A stretch of DNA of 64,000 nt from NCBI GenBank assembly GCA_946811185.2, contig OX328104.1:45988505-46052504 (forward strand), in the 5' to 3' direction. Of this stretch, positions 32,196-42,562 are shown one piece after another. Each line of letters starts with the position of its first letter. Position 1 is the stretch's first letter. Below the pieces are notes generated by a model. It saw only the letters and a program-made list of their open reading frames with translations, was not told the DNA's origin and made no database searches. This DNA is from Hippopus hippopus. Taxonomy: Eukaryota > Mollusca > Bivalvia > Cardiida > Cardiidae. Both the position numbers and the translations under genes were made by a program.

Positions 32196-33535
32196 CGAGG
32201 GCTGTTCGATATGTAATGTGTATTGTACCACAGCGCGATAACGCTTTCAACGATTTCGTGGATGATGATACGCTTGAATAGCTCTATTCAATACCTTTCC
32301 AACGGTATAAACACGAGCCTTTAGCTCCACATATTTTAAACTTATAGTCATTTCATTAGAGCTAGTCGTTGACCACTGTTGTAAAAATGGTAGGGAAACA
32401 GATTAAGAATATTGAAGAAATTAGAGCTTATATAAAAGTTCGCACAAAACTCGGTCATTCGGTAATGCAGATTTTTACTGAACTGGGGGAAGTTTATGGG
32501 TCTGATAAGGTATCTTATGAGACAGTTCGTAGGTGGAGAAAGAAATTTCTGACTGGCACAGAGTCCGTCAAAGATGCAGCAAAATCTGGCCGACCAGTGA
32601 CTGTAACGGGCAAGGCAAATGTCTCAAAAGTCAGGGAAATAATTGAAAGTGATGGCAGATACACGATTCGTGATATTGCCAACGCTGTTGGCATATCGCT
32701 ATCGCGGGTGCATTTCATTTTGAAGCGTATTTTGAAAGTACGAAAGATTTCTGCCAGATGGATACCGCATATATTGACAGATGACCAAAAACGGGCACGA
32801 GTACAAACCGCTAAGCAGTTGCTCAAAATGTTTCCCAAATTCAATCAAAGACAATTTGCAAACATTGTTAATAGTGACGAAACATGGGTTCACTATTTCG
32901 AACCAGTAAGAAAAATTGGAAACAAAATATGGCTAATTAAACACGGTAGAAGGCCTGTATTTGCCAAAAGAAGCATAAGCACAAAGAAGGTTCTTTATTG
33001 AATATTCTTCTCATGTGATGGTATAGCCGTACAAATTCCGGTGCCGAAGGGCAAAATTGTTACAGGTCGGTATTACCTAAATGTTATACTAAAAAAGCTC
33101 AAGAAATATTATCTTAAACGACGCCCTGTGTCAGGATTTAGGCATGTTCGTCTACTTCATGATAATGCTCCATCACATACATCTGAGCTTGTGAAGCAAT
33201 TTTTGAAGTCGGAGAAGGTTACTGTCTTGCCACACCCACCATACTCTCCAGATCTAGCCCCATGCGACTTTTTTCCTTTTTCCAAAACTTAAAAAAGTTC
33301 TTATCTGGTCGTCGTTACAAATCCCGACAAGCCCTTGGCTCAGCCATCAGTCAGTGCCTCAGAGGTCTACCTAAATCAGCGTACCGTGACGCATTTCAGA
33401 AATGGATTCAGAGATTGAAATTATGTATTTCAAACCGCGGAGAATATTTTGAAGGGATGTAATGTTCATTTCACTATTTGAGTCGAATGCTTTTGAGATA
33501 TCGTACAATACACATTACATATCGAACAACCCTCG
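32196..33535 (+). mobile_element. mariner element, 1340 bp, nearly intact
   Basis: Terminal inverted repeats of 33 bp starting CGAGGGCTGTTCGATATG (32196) and ending in the inverse (33535) differ at one base. TA lies on both sides (32194-32195, 33536-33537). The ends and gene differ from the 1327-bp elements at 18948 and 44879, so this is a second mariner subfamily. Confidence 0.95.
32387..33462 (+). pseudogene. mariner (DD34D) transposase, one stop and one frameshift
   Basis: The product would be a cut-and-paste DNA transposase of about 355 residues acting on the terminal repeats. The N-terminal helix-turn-helix region (YETVRRWRKKF, then the mariner-type KSGRP linker) is intact. The first catalytic Asp is in VNSDETWVHY, the second in LLHDNAPSH and the third in PYSPDLAPCDFF. 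Exactly 34 residues separate the second and third Asp, as in mariner. Two lesions break it: a TGA at 32999-33001 between VLY and IFF, and a frameshift in the T-rich stretch around 33270-33285 after CDFF, beyond which the C-terminal frame continues to 33462. I set the start at the ATG at 32387; the frame is open upstream only from a TTG. Few lesions imply recent death. Confidence 0.93.
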
Positions 33536-33599
33536 TATTACCAACAAAGTAACGTCTGAATGATAGAAAAGGAAAAGATGAACGGACTGGAACCCATGC

Positions 33600-34480
33600 T
33601 ACGTCCAAGCAGTCAGGAGCCTGTGGCGGCAAATCTGCGCAGACCGGGAGTATGAGAGACTTACCACGGAGCGGCAGACGGTGCGTCACGACTAGAACCC
33701 ACGACCACTGTATCTTGAACAGCGCCTACGATTTCGTTTTAGAAAAGCAACAGCTACAGCTGCTGTTACCCCTGGTACTTGCAACTACTGGATTTTCACA
33801 CAGACAGTGCGGAATCGTTCAGCTGATAAAGATTTGCTCGGACGTCGCCTGTTCGTCGGCACATATTTAATGATCCGCCATAGCAATAATAGAGAGCAAC
33901 AGGCCTTGAGACACATAAACTGGAAAAGTACAACGTTGGGGGACAATTCTTTTTATTGATGAGTCGATGTTTGTTCTTTCTCGAGCAGATGGCCGTGTAC
34001 GATTGTTCCAATATAGGAATGAACGTTATGCCGACAATTGCATACAGCAAAGCTATCGTTTTGGGGGCGGGGGCTCAGTTTTTGTGTGGGGCGGTATTAC
34101 TCACGGGTGTTGCATCTCACTCGTCGAGGAAATTTAAATGCACCCAAATATAGGGAAAATATTCTGAGCCGTCATGATGTGTCTCTACTTCAAACCCGCA
34201 ATATCATAACGAGGTTACAACAGGATAATGCCAGACCCCATGTTGCTGTTGCCAGTGTACATTTTTTTTTACAAAATCATAGCGTTGATTTCATCGACAA
34301 AAGGCCCTCAAAAACGCCGGATTTGAACACAGTTGAACATCTATGGGATAATCTTGGTTGACGCCAAACAAGGTCAACGACCTACGGGCAGAACTGCATC
34401 AAGAAAGGAATAACAACCTATAGACTGACATAAATAAGCTTGTGCACTAAATGCGTCGTCGCTGTCACGCGGTGACAGAA
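33600..34480 (+). pseudogene. Tc1-like element relic with broken transposase
   Basis: Frames between about 33790 and 34361 give successive pieces of a Tc1-type transposase: VRNRSADKDLLGRR (second DNA-binding domain), RHSNNREQQALRHINW, FIDESMFVLSRADGRVRLF (first catalytic Asp), GGGGSVFVWGGITHGC (glycine-rich box), RLQQDNARPHVA (second Asp) and TPDLNTVEHLWDNLG (catalytic Glu). They lie in at least two frames with an internal stop, and the spacing of the last two catalytic residues is off by about two residues. The upstream part (33600-33780) is unassigned. No terminal repeats seen. Confidence 0.82.
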
Positions 34481-34493
34481 GCTACTAATTATT

Positions 34494-35145
34494 GTGGCGC
34501 CGCATGAGCCGCGGCACTATATTTTTATTCGCTTTTGAAAAGTGTCTGTGGAGGTAGCCATATTGTTTACTATATGGACTGGTTCAGTGTTTTTTTTTTT
34601 TCTTAACATACATGTAAAAATGCGGTACTTTCATTACCAGATCGAGCCCGTACCAACTTTGTTTTTCTATTTGGACTGATTTTTTTTTTTTTTCTTTTGT
34701 TTTTTAACATGTAAAATACCGTACTTTCATTGCCAGATCAATAAAAACCAGATCGTATCCCAGATGGCCCAGAGTTTAAATATTTGTCATGTAGCATCAC
34801 CATGTGGACCTCTACGAAGTTTGTTCAAGTGATGCCCAGATCGAGCCCGTACCAACTTTGTTTTTCTATTTGGACTGATTTTTTTTTTTTTTTTTTTTTT
34901 CTTCTTTTGTTTTTTAACATGTAAAATACCGTACTTTCATTGCCAGATCAATAAAAACCAGATCGTATCCCAGATGGCCCAGAGTTTAAATATTTGTCAT
35001 GTAGCATCACCACGTGGACCTCTACGAAGTTTGTTCAAGTGATGCCCTTAGCGTAAAAAAATCAACCCGCTGTAATGTGCTCTATTTCAGAAACAACTGA
35101 TTTGCGGCGCCATTGATGTTATGCATTAATATTTTCTTGTTGACT
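34494..35145. repeat. Second copy of the 7749-type repeat, with an inserted tandem duplication
   Basis: GTGGCGCCGCATGAGC and TAGCCATATTGTTTACTATATGG match 7749-7845. The match stops near 34630 and resumes near 35105 with ATGCATTAATATTTTCTTG. The 470 bp in between are absent from the first copy and contain the 199-bp tandem duplication. Confidence 0.7.
34639..35047. repeat. Tandem duplication of a ~199-bp unit
   Basis: AGATCGAGCCCGTACC occurs at 34639 and 34838. The copies (34639-34837 and 34838-35047) are almost identical except for a longer T-run in the second. Each ends GACCTCTACGAAGTTTGTTC then GTGATGCCC, the same words as the 166-bp array at 36.7-37.8 kb. Confidence 0.92.
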
Positions 35146-35329
35146 TTTGAAATCGATACCTTCCTTATTTCATTTCAAATCAAATCGATATTTTTCTGTC
35201 CAGCATGCCAATATCAAAAGATTGATTAGACATTCTTTCACAAGCAAGACAGCCATTGGCCCTAAAGCGCTCAACAAAGTAAAGCCGACTAGGATGGAAA
35301 AGTTGAAGAGCCCCTGGTTGTTGAATATA

Positions 35330-35859
35330 AAACATTCCACGAACATAATTTCCACGAGTATCATACTGAAAACGTTGTCTCTAGGGTAGGCACAAGGTTT
35401 ATCTGAGATTTCTCCCAGTGACCTACTTTTTACTGACCAATTTTCATAAGTATCAGACTGAAAGTGTGGCACATAGAGTGCACACAAGGCTTTTTTCTGA
35501 GATTTGTCTGAGTGACCTTTTTTTTAAACTCAACAAGACAAACATTCTAGCAAACTTTCATATCTATCGGACTGACACTGTGACATCTAGAGTGAACACA
35601 GGGTTTTTCTAAGATTTGTTCCAGTGACCTACTTTTTGACCTGACGTGAGAAGATTTCAAACTTGTCCAAGATAACATCAAGACAAACGTTCTGGTCAAC
35701 TATCACGAGTATCAAACCTAAAGTAAGGTCTTGAGAGTGCACACAAGGTTTTACTAATATTTGACCCAGTGACCTATTTATGGACCTGATGTGACATGAT
35801 TTCGAGAAAGTTCCAATATCATTTTAACATAAACATTCTGACTAATTTTCATGTTTATT
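35330..35859 (-). repeat. GGTCA-family monomers on the reverse strand, left part
   Basis: Repeated blocks with CAGTGACCTACTTTTTGACC, AACATTCT, TTTCATAAGTATCAGACTGA and TAGAGTGCACACAAGG are diverged reverse-strand versions of the 145-bp monomer at 37.8-39.9 kb. The series is interrupted at 35860 and continues after 36380. Confidence 0.75.
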
Positions 35860-36380
35860 GGAGAGGTCATCAGACCTCTCCAACAGTGGTGAGTTTAAAA
35901 GGCAGACTGCCACATAATTTGCTGTCTAAATCCATTTTTCTTGCGAAATTGTTCTGATACACAGTCCTTTTCGTCATGGTTTTGTAAATAAAGCGAAATA
36001 AAAAAACCGGAACAGGAAATAGACGTGGTTTATTTTCATATGACGAATTTCAGAAAAGATTTGTTATATTAAGTTGCAAATGACTTCTCAAATAATTGTA
36101 ATTTTTCATTCAGCAAATAAATCTAAGTAGAAGAAAAAATAAGAAGAATTTCGTTAAAAAAAAGAGGAAAAAGACCACTGGACAAGATAATGCGACTTGA
36201 AAAACGCGGAAAGAAGGTCAAATGACCGTCATGTAAAGCATAAGAGGTTTCTACGCGGCGGCTTTTTTACTTGTTTGTTTACATGTACCAAAATATATTG
36301 AAATTAAAAGCTAATATACTATTTGAAAACATGGATACTGACCTCTCCTGGCTTCTTTTGTAAAGAAGCCAACTTGTTAG
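35860..36380 (+). mobile_element. Candidate Helitron/Helentron-like non-autonomous insertion
   Basis: The insert splits a reverse-strand monomer (TTTCATGTTTATTG before, ACTTATAATGTGGCCTC after). Its 5' end folds as GGAGAGGTC, ATCA, GACCTCTCC (35860-35881). GACCTCTCC recurs near the 3' end (36340-36348). It is followed by a perfect 9-bp hairpin GGCTTCTTT, TGT, AAAGAAGCC (36350-36370) and then AACTTGTTAG. A 3' hairpin a few bases from the end, with asymmetric subterminal inverted repeats, suits Helitron-related elements. No coding capacity and no long terminal repeats. The class is inference. Confidence 0.4.
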
Positions 36381-36689
36381 ACTTATAATGTGGCCTCGAG
36401 AGTGCAAACGATGTTTTCCAAAGATTTGTTGCAGTGACCGTTTTTAGCTCAACTGAGCACGAAGTGCTAAGGTGAGGTATTGTGACCGGTCATTGTCCGG
36501 CGTCCATCTGTCCGTCTGTCCGTCAGTCCGTCTGTCCACAATTTCTTTAAACATCTTCTCCTCCTAAACCGCTTGGCCAATCTTGATAAAATTTGGCAGG
36601 GATGTTCCTTGCTTGAAGCTCTACCAAAGTTGTTCAAGAGATTGAATTCCACCCGTAACTCTGGTTGCTATGGCAACAAAAAGGGAAAA

Positions 36690-37775
36690 AATAGCAAAAT
36701 CTTTGAAAATCTTCTTCTCTGAAATTAGAAGGCGTGGAGCTTTGATATTTGGTATGTAGCATTTCCTAGTGGACCTCTACCAAGTTTGTTCATATGATGC
36801 CCCTGGGGTCAAAACTGGCCCCGCCCCGGGGGTCACAAGTTTGAACATAGGAACAAAGAAGGAAAACTTAAAAATTCTTCTTCTCTGAAACTGGAAGGCA
36901 TGGAGCTTTGAAATTTGGCATCTGCCATCTCCTAGTGGACCTCTTCCAAGTTTGTTCATATGATACCCCTGGGGTCAAAACTGGCCCAGCCCCGGGGGTC
37001 ACAAGTTTGAACATAGGAACAAAGAAGGAAAACTTTAAAATTCTTCTTCTCTGAAACTTGAAGGCATAGAGCTTTGATATTTGGCATCTAGCATCTCCTA
37101 GTGGACTTCTACCAAGTTTGTTCATATGATGCCCCTGGGGTCAAAACTGGCCCCGCCCCAGGGGCCACAAGATGGAACATAGGAACAAAGAAGGAAACCT
37201 TTAAAATTCTTCTTCTCTGAAACTGGAAGGCGTACAGCTTTGATATTTGGTATGTAGCATCTCCTAGTGGATCTCTACCAAGTTTGTTCATATGATGCCC
37301 TTGGGGTCAAAACTGGCCCCGCCCCGGGGGTCACAAGATTGAACATAGGAACAAAGAAGGAAAACCTTAAAATTCTTCTTCTCTAAAACTGGAAGGTGTA
37401 GAGCTTTGATATTTGGTATGTAGTATTTCTTAGTGGACCTCTACCAATTTTGTTCATATGATACCCCTGGGGTCAAAACTGGCCCCGCCCTTGGGGTCAC
37501 AAGTTCTAACATAGGAACAAAGGAGGAAAACTTTAAAATTCTTCTTCTCTAAAACTGGAAGGTGTAGAGCTTTGATATTTGGTATGTAGCATCTCCTTGT
37601 GGACCTCTTCCAAGTTTGTTCAAATGATGCCGCTGGGGTCAAAACTGGCCCCGCCCCAGGGCTCACAAGTTCGAACATAGGAACAAAGAAGGAAAACTTT
37701 AAAATTCTTCTTTTCTAAAACTGGAAGGCGTAGAGCTTTGTTATTTGGTATGTAGTGAACCTGTTCTAAGTTTGT
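36690..37775 (+). repeat. Tandem array, six units of exactly 166 bp
   Basis: GATGCCCCTGGGGTCAAAAC or a variant starts at 36796, 36962, 37128, 37294, 37460 and 37626, a constant 166-bp step. Each unit runs GGTCACAAGTTTGAACATAG, AACAAAGAAGGAAAAC, AATTCTTCTTCTC, GGAAGG, TTTGATATTTGGTATGTAGC and CCTCTACCAAGTTTGTTC. Minus-strand frames reading MNKLGR.. repeat with the array and are not genes. Confidence 0.96.
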
Positions 37776-37785
37776 TAGCCCACCT

Positions 37786-39870
37786 GAGCACAACGTGTTC
37801 AGTCAGTTCAAAATTGGGTCACCTGGGGTCAAAAACTAGGTCACTAGGTCAAATTAAAGTAATACCTTGTGGGCACTCTAGAGGCCACATTTATAGCTCA
37901 AATGACCTGAAATTTGGTCAGAATGTTTGTCTTGATAAAATTTCACATGAGTCTGAATTTGGGTCATGTTCGGTCTTAAATTAGGTCACTAGGTCAAATT
38001 AAAGAAATACCTCTAGGGCACTCTATAGGCCACATTTATTGTTCAATTAATCTGAAAATTGGTTAAAATGTTTGTCTTGATGAAATCTAGGATGAGTTCA
38101 AAATTGGGTCACCTGTGGTCATTATCTAGGTCACTAGGTCAAATTAAAGAAATACCTTGTGGGCACTCTAGAGGCCACATTTTTTGCTAAATTGACTTGA
38201 AAATTGGTCAGAATGTTTGTCTTGATAAAATCTCACATGAAATATTGGATGAGTTTGAAATTGGGTCACCTGGGGTCATTAACAAGGTCACTAGGTCAAA
38301 TTAAAGAAATACCTTGCTGGCACTCTAGAGGCCATATTTATTGTTCAATTGATTTGAAAATTGGTCAGAATGTTTGTCTTGATGAAATCTAGGATGAGTT
38401 TAAAATTGGGTCATGTGGAGTCACAATCTAGGTCACTAGGTCAAATTAAAGAAATACCTTTAGGGCACTCTAGAAGCCACATTTGTTGCTCAATTGACTT
38501 GAAAATTGGTCAGAATGTTTGTCTTTATGAAATATTGGATGAGTTTGAAATTGGGTCACCTGGGGTCATTAACAAGGTCACTTGGTCAAATTAAAGAAAT
38601 ACCTTGTGGGCACTCTAGAGGCCACATTTATTGCTCAATTGACTTGAAAATGGTCAGAACGTTTGTCTTGATAAAATCTCACATGAGTCTGAATTTAGGT
38701 CATGTGGGGTCTTAAAGTAGGTCACAAGGTCAAATTAAAGAAATACTTTGTGGGAACTCTAGAGGCCACATTTATTGTTCAATTGATTTGAAAATTGGTT
38801 AAAATGTTTGTGTTGATGAAATCTAGGATGAGTACAAAATTGGGTCACCTGGGGTCATAATCTAGGTCACTAGTTCAAACTAAAGAAATACCTTTAGGGA
38901 ACTCTAGAGGTCACATTTCTTGCTCAATTGACTTGAAAATTGGTCAGAATGTTTGTCTTGACGAAATATCGGATGCATTTGAAATCGGGTCACCTGGGAT
39001 CATAAACTAGGTCATTAGGTCAAATTAAAGAAATACCTTGTGGGCACACTAGAGGCCACATTTATTGCTTAAATGATTTGAGAATTATTCAGAATGTTTG
39101 TCTTGATAAACTTTTAGATAAGTTCTAAATGGGGTCAACTGGGGTCATAAACTAGGTCACTAGGTCAAATTAAAGAAATACCTTTAGGGCACTCTAGAGG
39201 CCACATTTTTTGCTTAATTGACTTGAAAATTAGTCAATGTGTGTTTTGATAAATTTTCAAATGAGTTCTAAATTGGGTCATGTGGAGTCATAAACTAGGT
39301 CACTAGGTCAAATTAAAGAAATACCTTGTCGGCACTCTAGAGGCCACATTTATTGTTCAATTGATTTGAAAACTGGTTAAAATGTTTGTCTTGATGAAAT
39401 CTAGGATGAGTTTAAAATTGGGTAACCTGGGGTCATAATCTAGGTCACAAGGTCAAATTAAAAAAATACCTTTAGGGCACTCTAGAGGTCACATTTCTTG
39501 CTCAGTTGACTTGAAAATTGGTTAGAATGTTTGTCTTGATGAAATATTGGATGAGTTTGAAATTGGGTCACCTGGGGTCATAAACTAGGTCACTTGGTCA
39601 AATTAAAGAAATACCTTGTGGGCACTCTAGAGGCCACATTTATTGCTCAATTAACTTGAAAACTGTTCAGAATGTTTGTCTTGATAAATTTTTTGATGAG
39701 TTCTAAGTTTGGTCACGTGGGGTGATAAATTAGGTCACAAGGTCAACTTATGGAAATCCCTTGTGGACGCCTCTACAGGCCACATTTTAAGCTCAGTTGA
39801 CCTGACAATTGGTCAGAAATTGAATTATGCACGTTGAGTGAATTTCGCCTATTGACTCAGGTGAGCGATC
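37786..39870 (+). repeat. Tandem array, fourteen ~145-bp units with paired GGTCA motifs
   Basis: AGGTCAC..AGGTCA begins at 37838, 37983, 38128, 38285, 38430, 38575, 38719, 38864, 39009, 39154, 39297, 39442, 39587 and 39732. The step is 143-145 bp, with one 157-bp unit carrying an extra ATATTGGATG-like block. Each unit holds GGGTCACCTGGGGTCA or a variant, then AGGTCACTAGGTCA, then GAAATACCTT, GGCACTCTAGAGGCCACATT and TTGGTCAGAATGTTTGTC. Confidence 0.96.
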
Positions 39871-39897
39871 CAGGGCCATCATGGCCCTCTTGTGTTC

Positions 39898-40180
39898 CTG
39901 ATGTGACCCTATTTCAAACATGTCCTAGATATTATCAAGACAAACATTTTGACAATCTTTCATTAGTGTCGGGCTGAAAATGTGGCCTCTAAAGCGCACA
40001 CAGAGTTTGTGTTTCAAAGATTTGTCCCAGTGACGCACTCTTTGCCCTGACGTAAAACAATTTCAAATTGTCCGGTATATCACCCGAGATACGTGTATCA
40101 TCAAGACAAACATTCTGACAAATTTTTCATGAATATAGGACTGAATGCTTGGCCTCTAGAGTGCACACAAAGTACTTGTT
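39898..40180 (-). repeat. GGTCA-family monomers on the reverse strand, right part
   Basis: TTCCTGATGTGACCCTATTTC, AAGACAAACATTTTGACAAT, GTCCCAGTGACGCAC and TAGAGTGCACACAAAG continue the reverse-strand series interrupted at 36446. Confidence 0.75.
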
Positions 40181-40329
40181 GACGTTCGGACGCAGATTTC
40201 AGCCAAAACTATTGAAACTTCAAAAAATGTCTACATTCAAGCTAAGGGAAAGGTTCCTTTTTTGGTCCCGCATATAGATACAGTGTGTCACGTGTAGCAA
40301 CCTCTATAGAAAATCTTAAAATTATTTAC

Positions 40330-40800
40330 TACTGGAATAAGGTTAAACTCATTTACGTCCGAAATAAGGTTTAAATTTTCATCCTGGAAGTAAAAGATTT
40401 TAACGCTGTAACCGCTGGAATAGGGTTTGACTATTTAACATCTGAAAATGTTAAACTTTACAATAGTTGAAATAGGGTTTAACTTGTAACACCTCAAAAA
40501 GTTTTAGACCTTAAACTCCTGCAGTAAAGTTTAACGCTTTAACTCCCGAAAAAAATAGTTTGACTTTTAAATCTTTAACACAAGGTTTGGCTTTTTTTTT
40601 TTTTGCTTCCAAAATCATTTTTATACTCTAAAATTCCTGAACAAAGTTTGACTCTTCAGCTTCCTCAAACAAGGGTTTAAATCTTTAGTCTCTAAAATAA
40701 CGTTTAGAATTTAAATTTTGAAATCTGAAATAAGGTTTTAAATCTTTAAATCCTTAAATACTTTTTTTTTTAAACTCTTTAACTCCTCAAATTTAGTTAA
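40330..40800. repeat. Degenerate minisatellite, TAAGGTTTAAA motif
   Basis: Loose repeats of 40-50 bp built on GAAATAAGGTTTAAATCTTT and AACTCCTG. Unit boundaries are irregular and the array is old. Confidence 0.7.
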
Positions 40801-41667
40801 GCATGTTCTATAGGACCAATTTATCTTATTTTGTTGGAAATTGTGATAATGATGTAATACGATGCCTGTCCATAAAACCGATTGCAAATTTATTATTAAA
40901 TTTTTAACTAGAATAAAGTAATGAGTAAGCTGGAAAGTGCCATTGAATGATATTTTTATATAATTGTTAGAGTTTCATGTTCCATCCGTTATATATTTAG
41001 TCATATCAAAGCACTGACACGACTGAGAGACATGTGTCCCTTCCAATTCTTCATCTGCTGAAACCAACGACTTATTTGAAACCATCCCTACAAAATAGGG
41101 ATAATCGATATGAACTGATGCATAAAACATGAGTAGAAAATAGAAATGGAGATAAGCATATATGATAAATGAACACCGTGTCTCTAGTAAGTCGACGTTT
41201 CCCCATCAGTAGCAATGTTTCCAGTCAGTCGCTTCTTTATCATTTCTAATAGTAATTTCTTTCTGGTCCTTTTTTTTCCAAATCAAACTTTTCACTTGTT
41301 ATTTTTTCTTGCATTTTGGCCACCCTTTCTCCTACATGAAATTTTGAATGGCAAAGAGTAATTATTGTCGAATGATATCCTATAGAAGCTAATTTCCCTT
41401 ATCTAATTGGTTTCGATAGTGATGTCGTAATCCGAACCTTTGTTACATAAAACCGATGAGAATTTTGTAGCTCATTTGGGATCTTTTAACTAACTAGTGT
41501 CTATTCATCAATTGGCGCAAGATCATCATAAATATCATTTTACTAATTATTTGTCAAACAATTTATGGAATTCAATCTCCATCCAAAATTCAGCTACTAA
41601 ATTTTGAAATAGAACACAGACACTACACTGAGTCAGGCGTTTTTTACATAAAAACATGTTAACCCTT
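40801..41667. other. No firm feature
   Basis: Two diverged blocks (40815-40935 and 41385-41500) share TTATCT..TTGG..GTGATG..GT..TAAAACCGAT and may be an old direct duplication. No gene recognised. Confidence 0.4.
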
Positions 41668-41990
41668 AACCCTTTATCAGAAGAATCCGACTTTCGACGA
41701 CCCTGGGGTAAAAGACTTTTGAAAAAATTGTGGACAAAGGAGAAAACGTAGGTCACTAGCATTTTTTCTTTCCCCACAGTGTTTTCCTCCCTCCCTGTCG
41801 CAAAAGGATCCGAGCATTTGAGCCACATTTAGTTTGTCGTCTGCAAGTTCTTTAAATTTGTACAAGTGTAGAATTTTGTCGTTTCGTAAGGATCCCAGCA
41901 TTTGAGCCACATTAAATTTGTCGTCTGCAAATTCTTTAAATTTGTACAAGTGTAGAATTTGGTCGTTTCGTAAAGAGTTAAACGGATTTT
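41668..41990 (-). mobile_element. Family A hairpin element with an 84-bp internal duplication
   Basis: CCCTTAACCCTTTATCAGAAG opens and CGTTTCGTAAAGAGTTAA closes the element. The core hairpin near 41717-41782 is decayed. The right segment is duplicated in tandem (41806-41889 and 41890-41973), each copy holding GAGCCACAT, GTCGTCTGCAA and TTTGTACAAGTGTAGAATTT. Confidence 0.8.
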
Positions 41991-42268
41991 CAGCAGACAA
42001 TTTAAATCCCTCTTAAATATGTATCATAACCATCAATTCAGGTAGGACACATGAAGAGAAAGTGAAGTGAAAATACCCTGGAAAGACGTGGTCCTAGACA
42101 CGGTCAATTTCTTCCACACCCAACTCTTTTCAATAGTAGTTTTCTGCAAATAGAAACAAGAGAAAGGTATCTTCAGGTGAAATTGACTTTATGGAGCAAA
42201 TCTTGATTTTCTTCTTATCATTCGTATAGATTTGTTTTGAATCCCGTCAAGTGATTCTTCATTTTTAT
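41991..42268. other. No recognised feature
   Basis: Unassigned spacer. Confidence 0.45.
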
Positions 42269-42562
42269 CAAAATTATAGTTCCATACAAAGGACGGCATC
42301 ACAGGAAAGGGATGAAAACCAAAAGAGAGTGAACTAAAATAATAATAATATCAACTTCACGATTTCAATTAAAGCGAAAAGTGTTGAGGAGATGAAAACA
42401 GCGAAAGATAAATCAAAATTATTGTTCCATACAAAGGACGGCATCACAGGAAAGGGATGACACCCAAAAGACAGAGTGAACTAAAATAATAATAATAATT
42501 TCAACTTCACGATTTCAATTAAAGCGAAAAGTGTTGAGATGAAAACAGCGAAAGATAAATCA
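42269..42562. repeat. Tandem duplication of a ~146-bp unit
   Basis: GTTCCATACAAAGGACGGC at 42279 recurs at 42424. Both copies run through AAAGGGATGA, AATAATAATAAT and TTCACGATTTCAATTAAAGC to CAGCGAAAGATAAATCAA. Very few differences, so recent. Confidence 0.93.

Larger units (their letters stand above)
36446..39897 (+). mobile_element. Composite satellite-bearing repeat element, 3.45 kb
   Basis: It begins TTAGCTCAACTGAGCACG, followed by a GTCCGTC-rich stretch. It then carries a 166-bp array and a 145-bp array, and ends GACTCAGGTGAGCGATCC, then GGGCCATCATGGCCCTCTTG. The same terminus appears in reverse at 27895. No coding capacity. Reverse-strand monomers of the same family lie on both sides (35330-36445 and 39898-40180), which indicates insertion of one family member into another in opposite orientation. 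Confidence 0.7.

Noticed and set aside
36777..37678. Overlapping minus-strand frames beginning MNKLGR or similar
   Set aside because: They are translations of the 166-bp satellite in shifting frames (166 is not a multiple of 3), with no start context or homology.
36690..39870. Regularly spaced repeats as a CRISPR array
   Set aside because: Units of 145 and 166 bp are repeated over their whole length with no unique spacers, and the context is eukaryotic.
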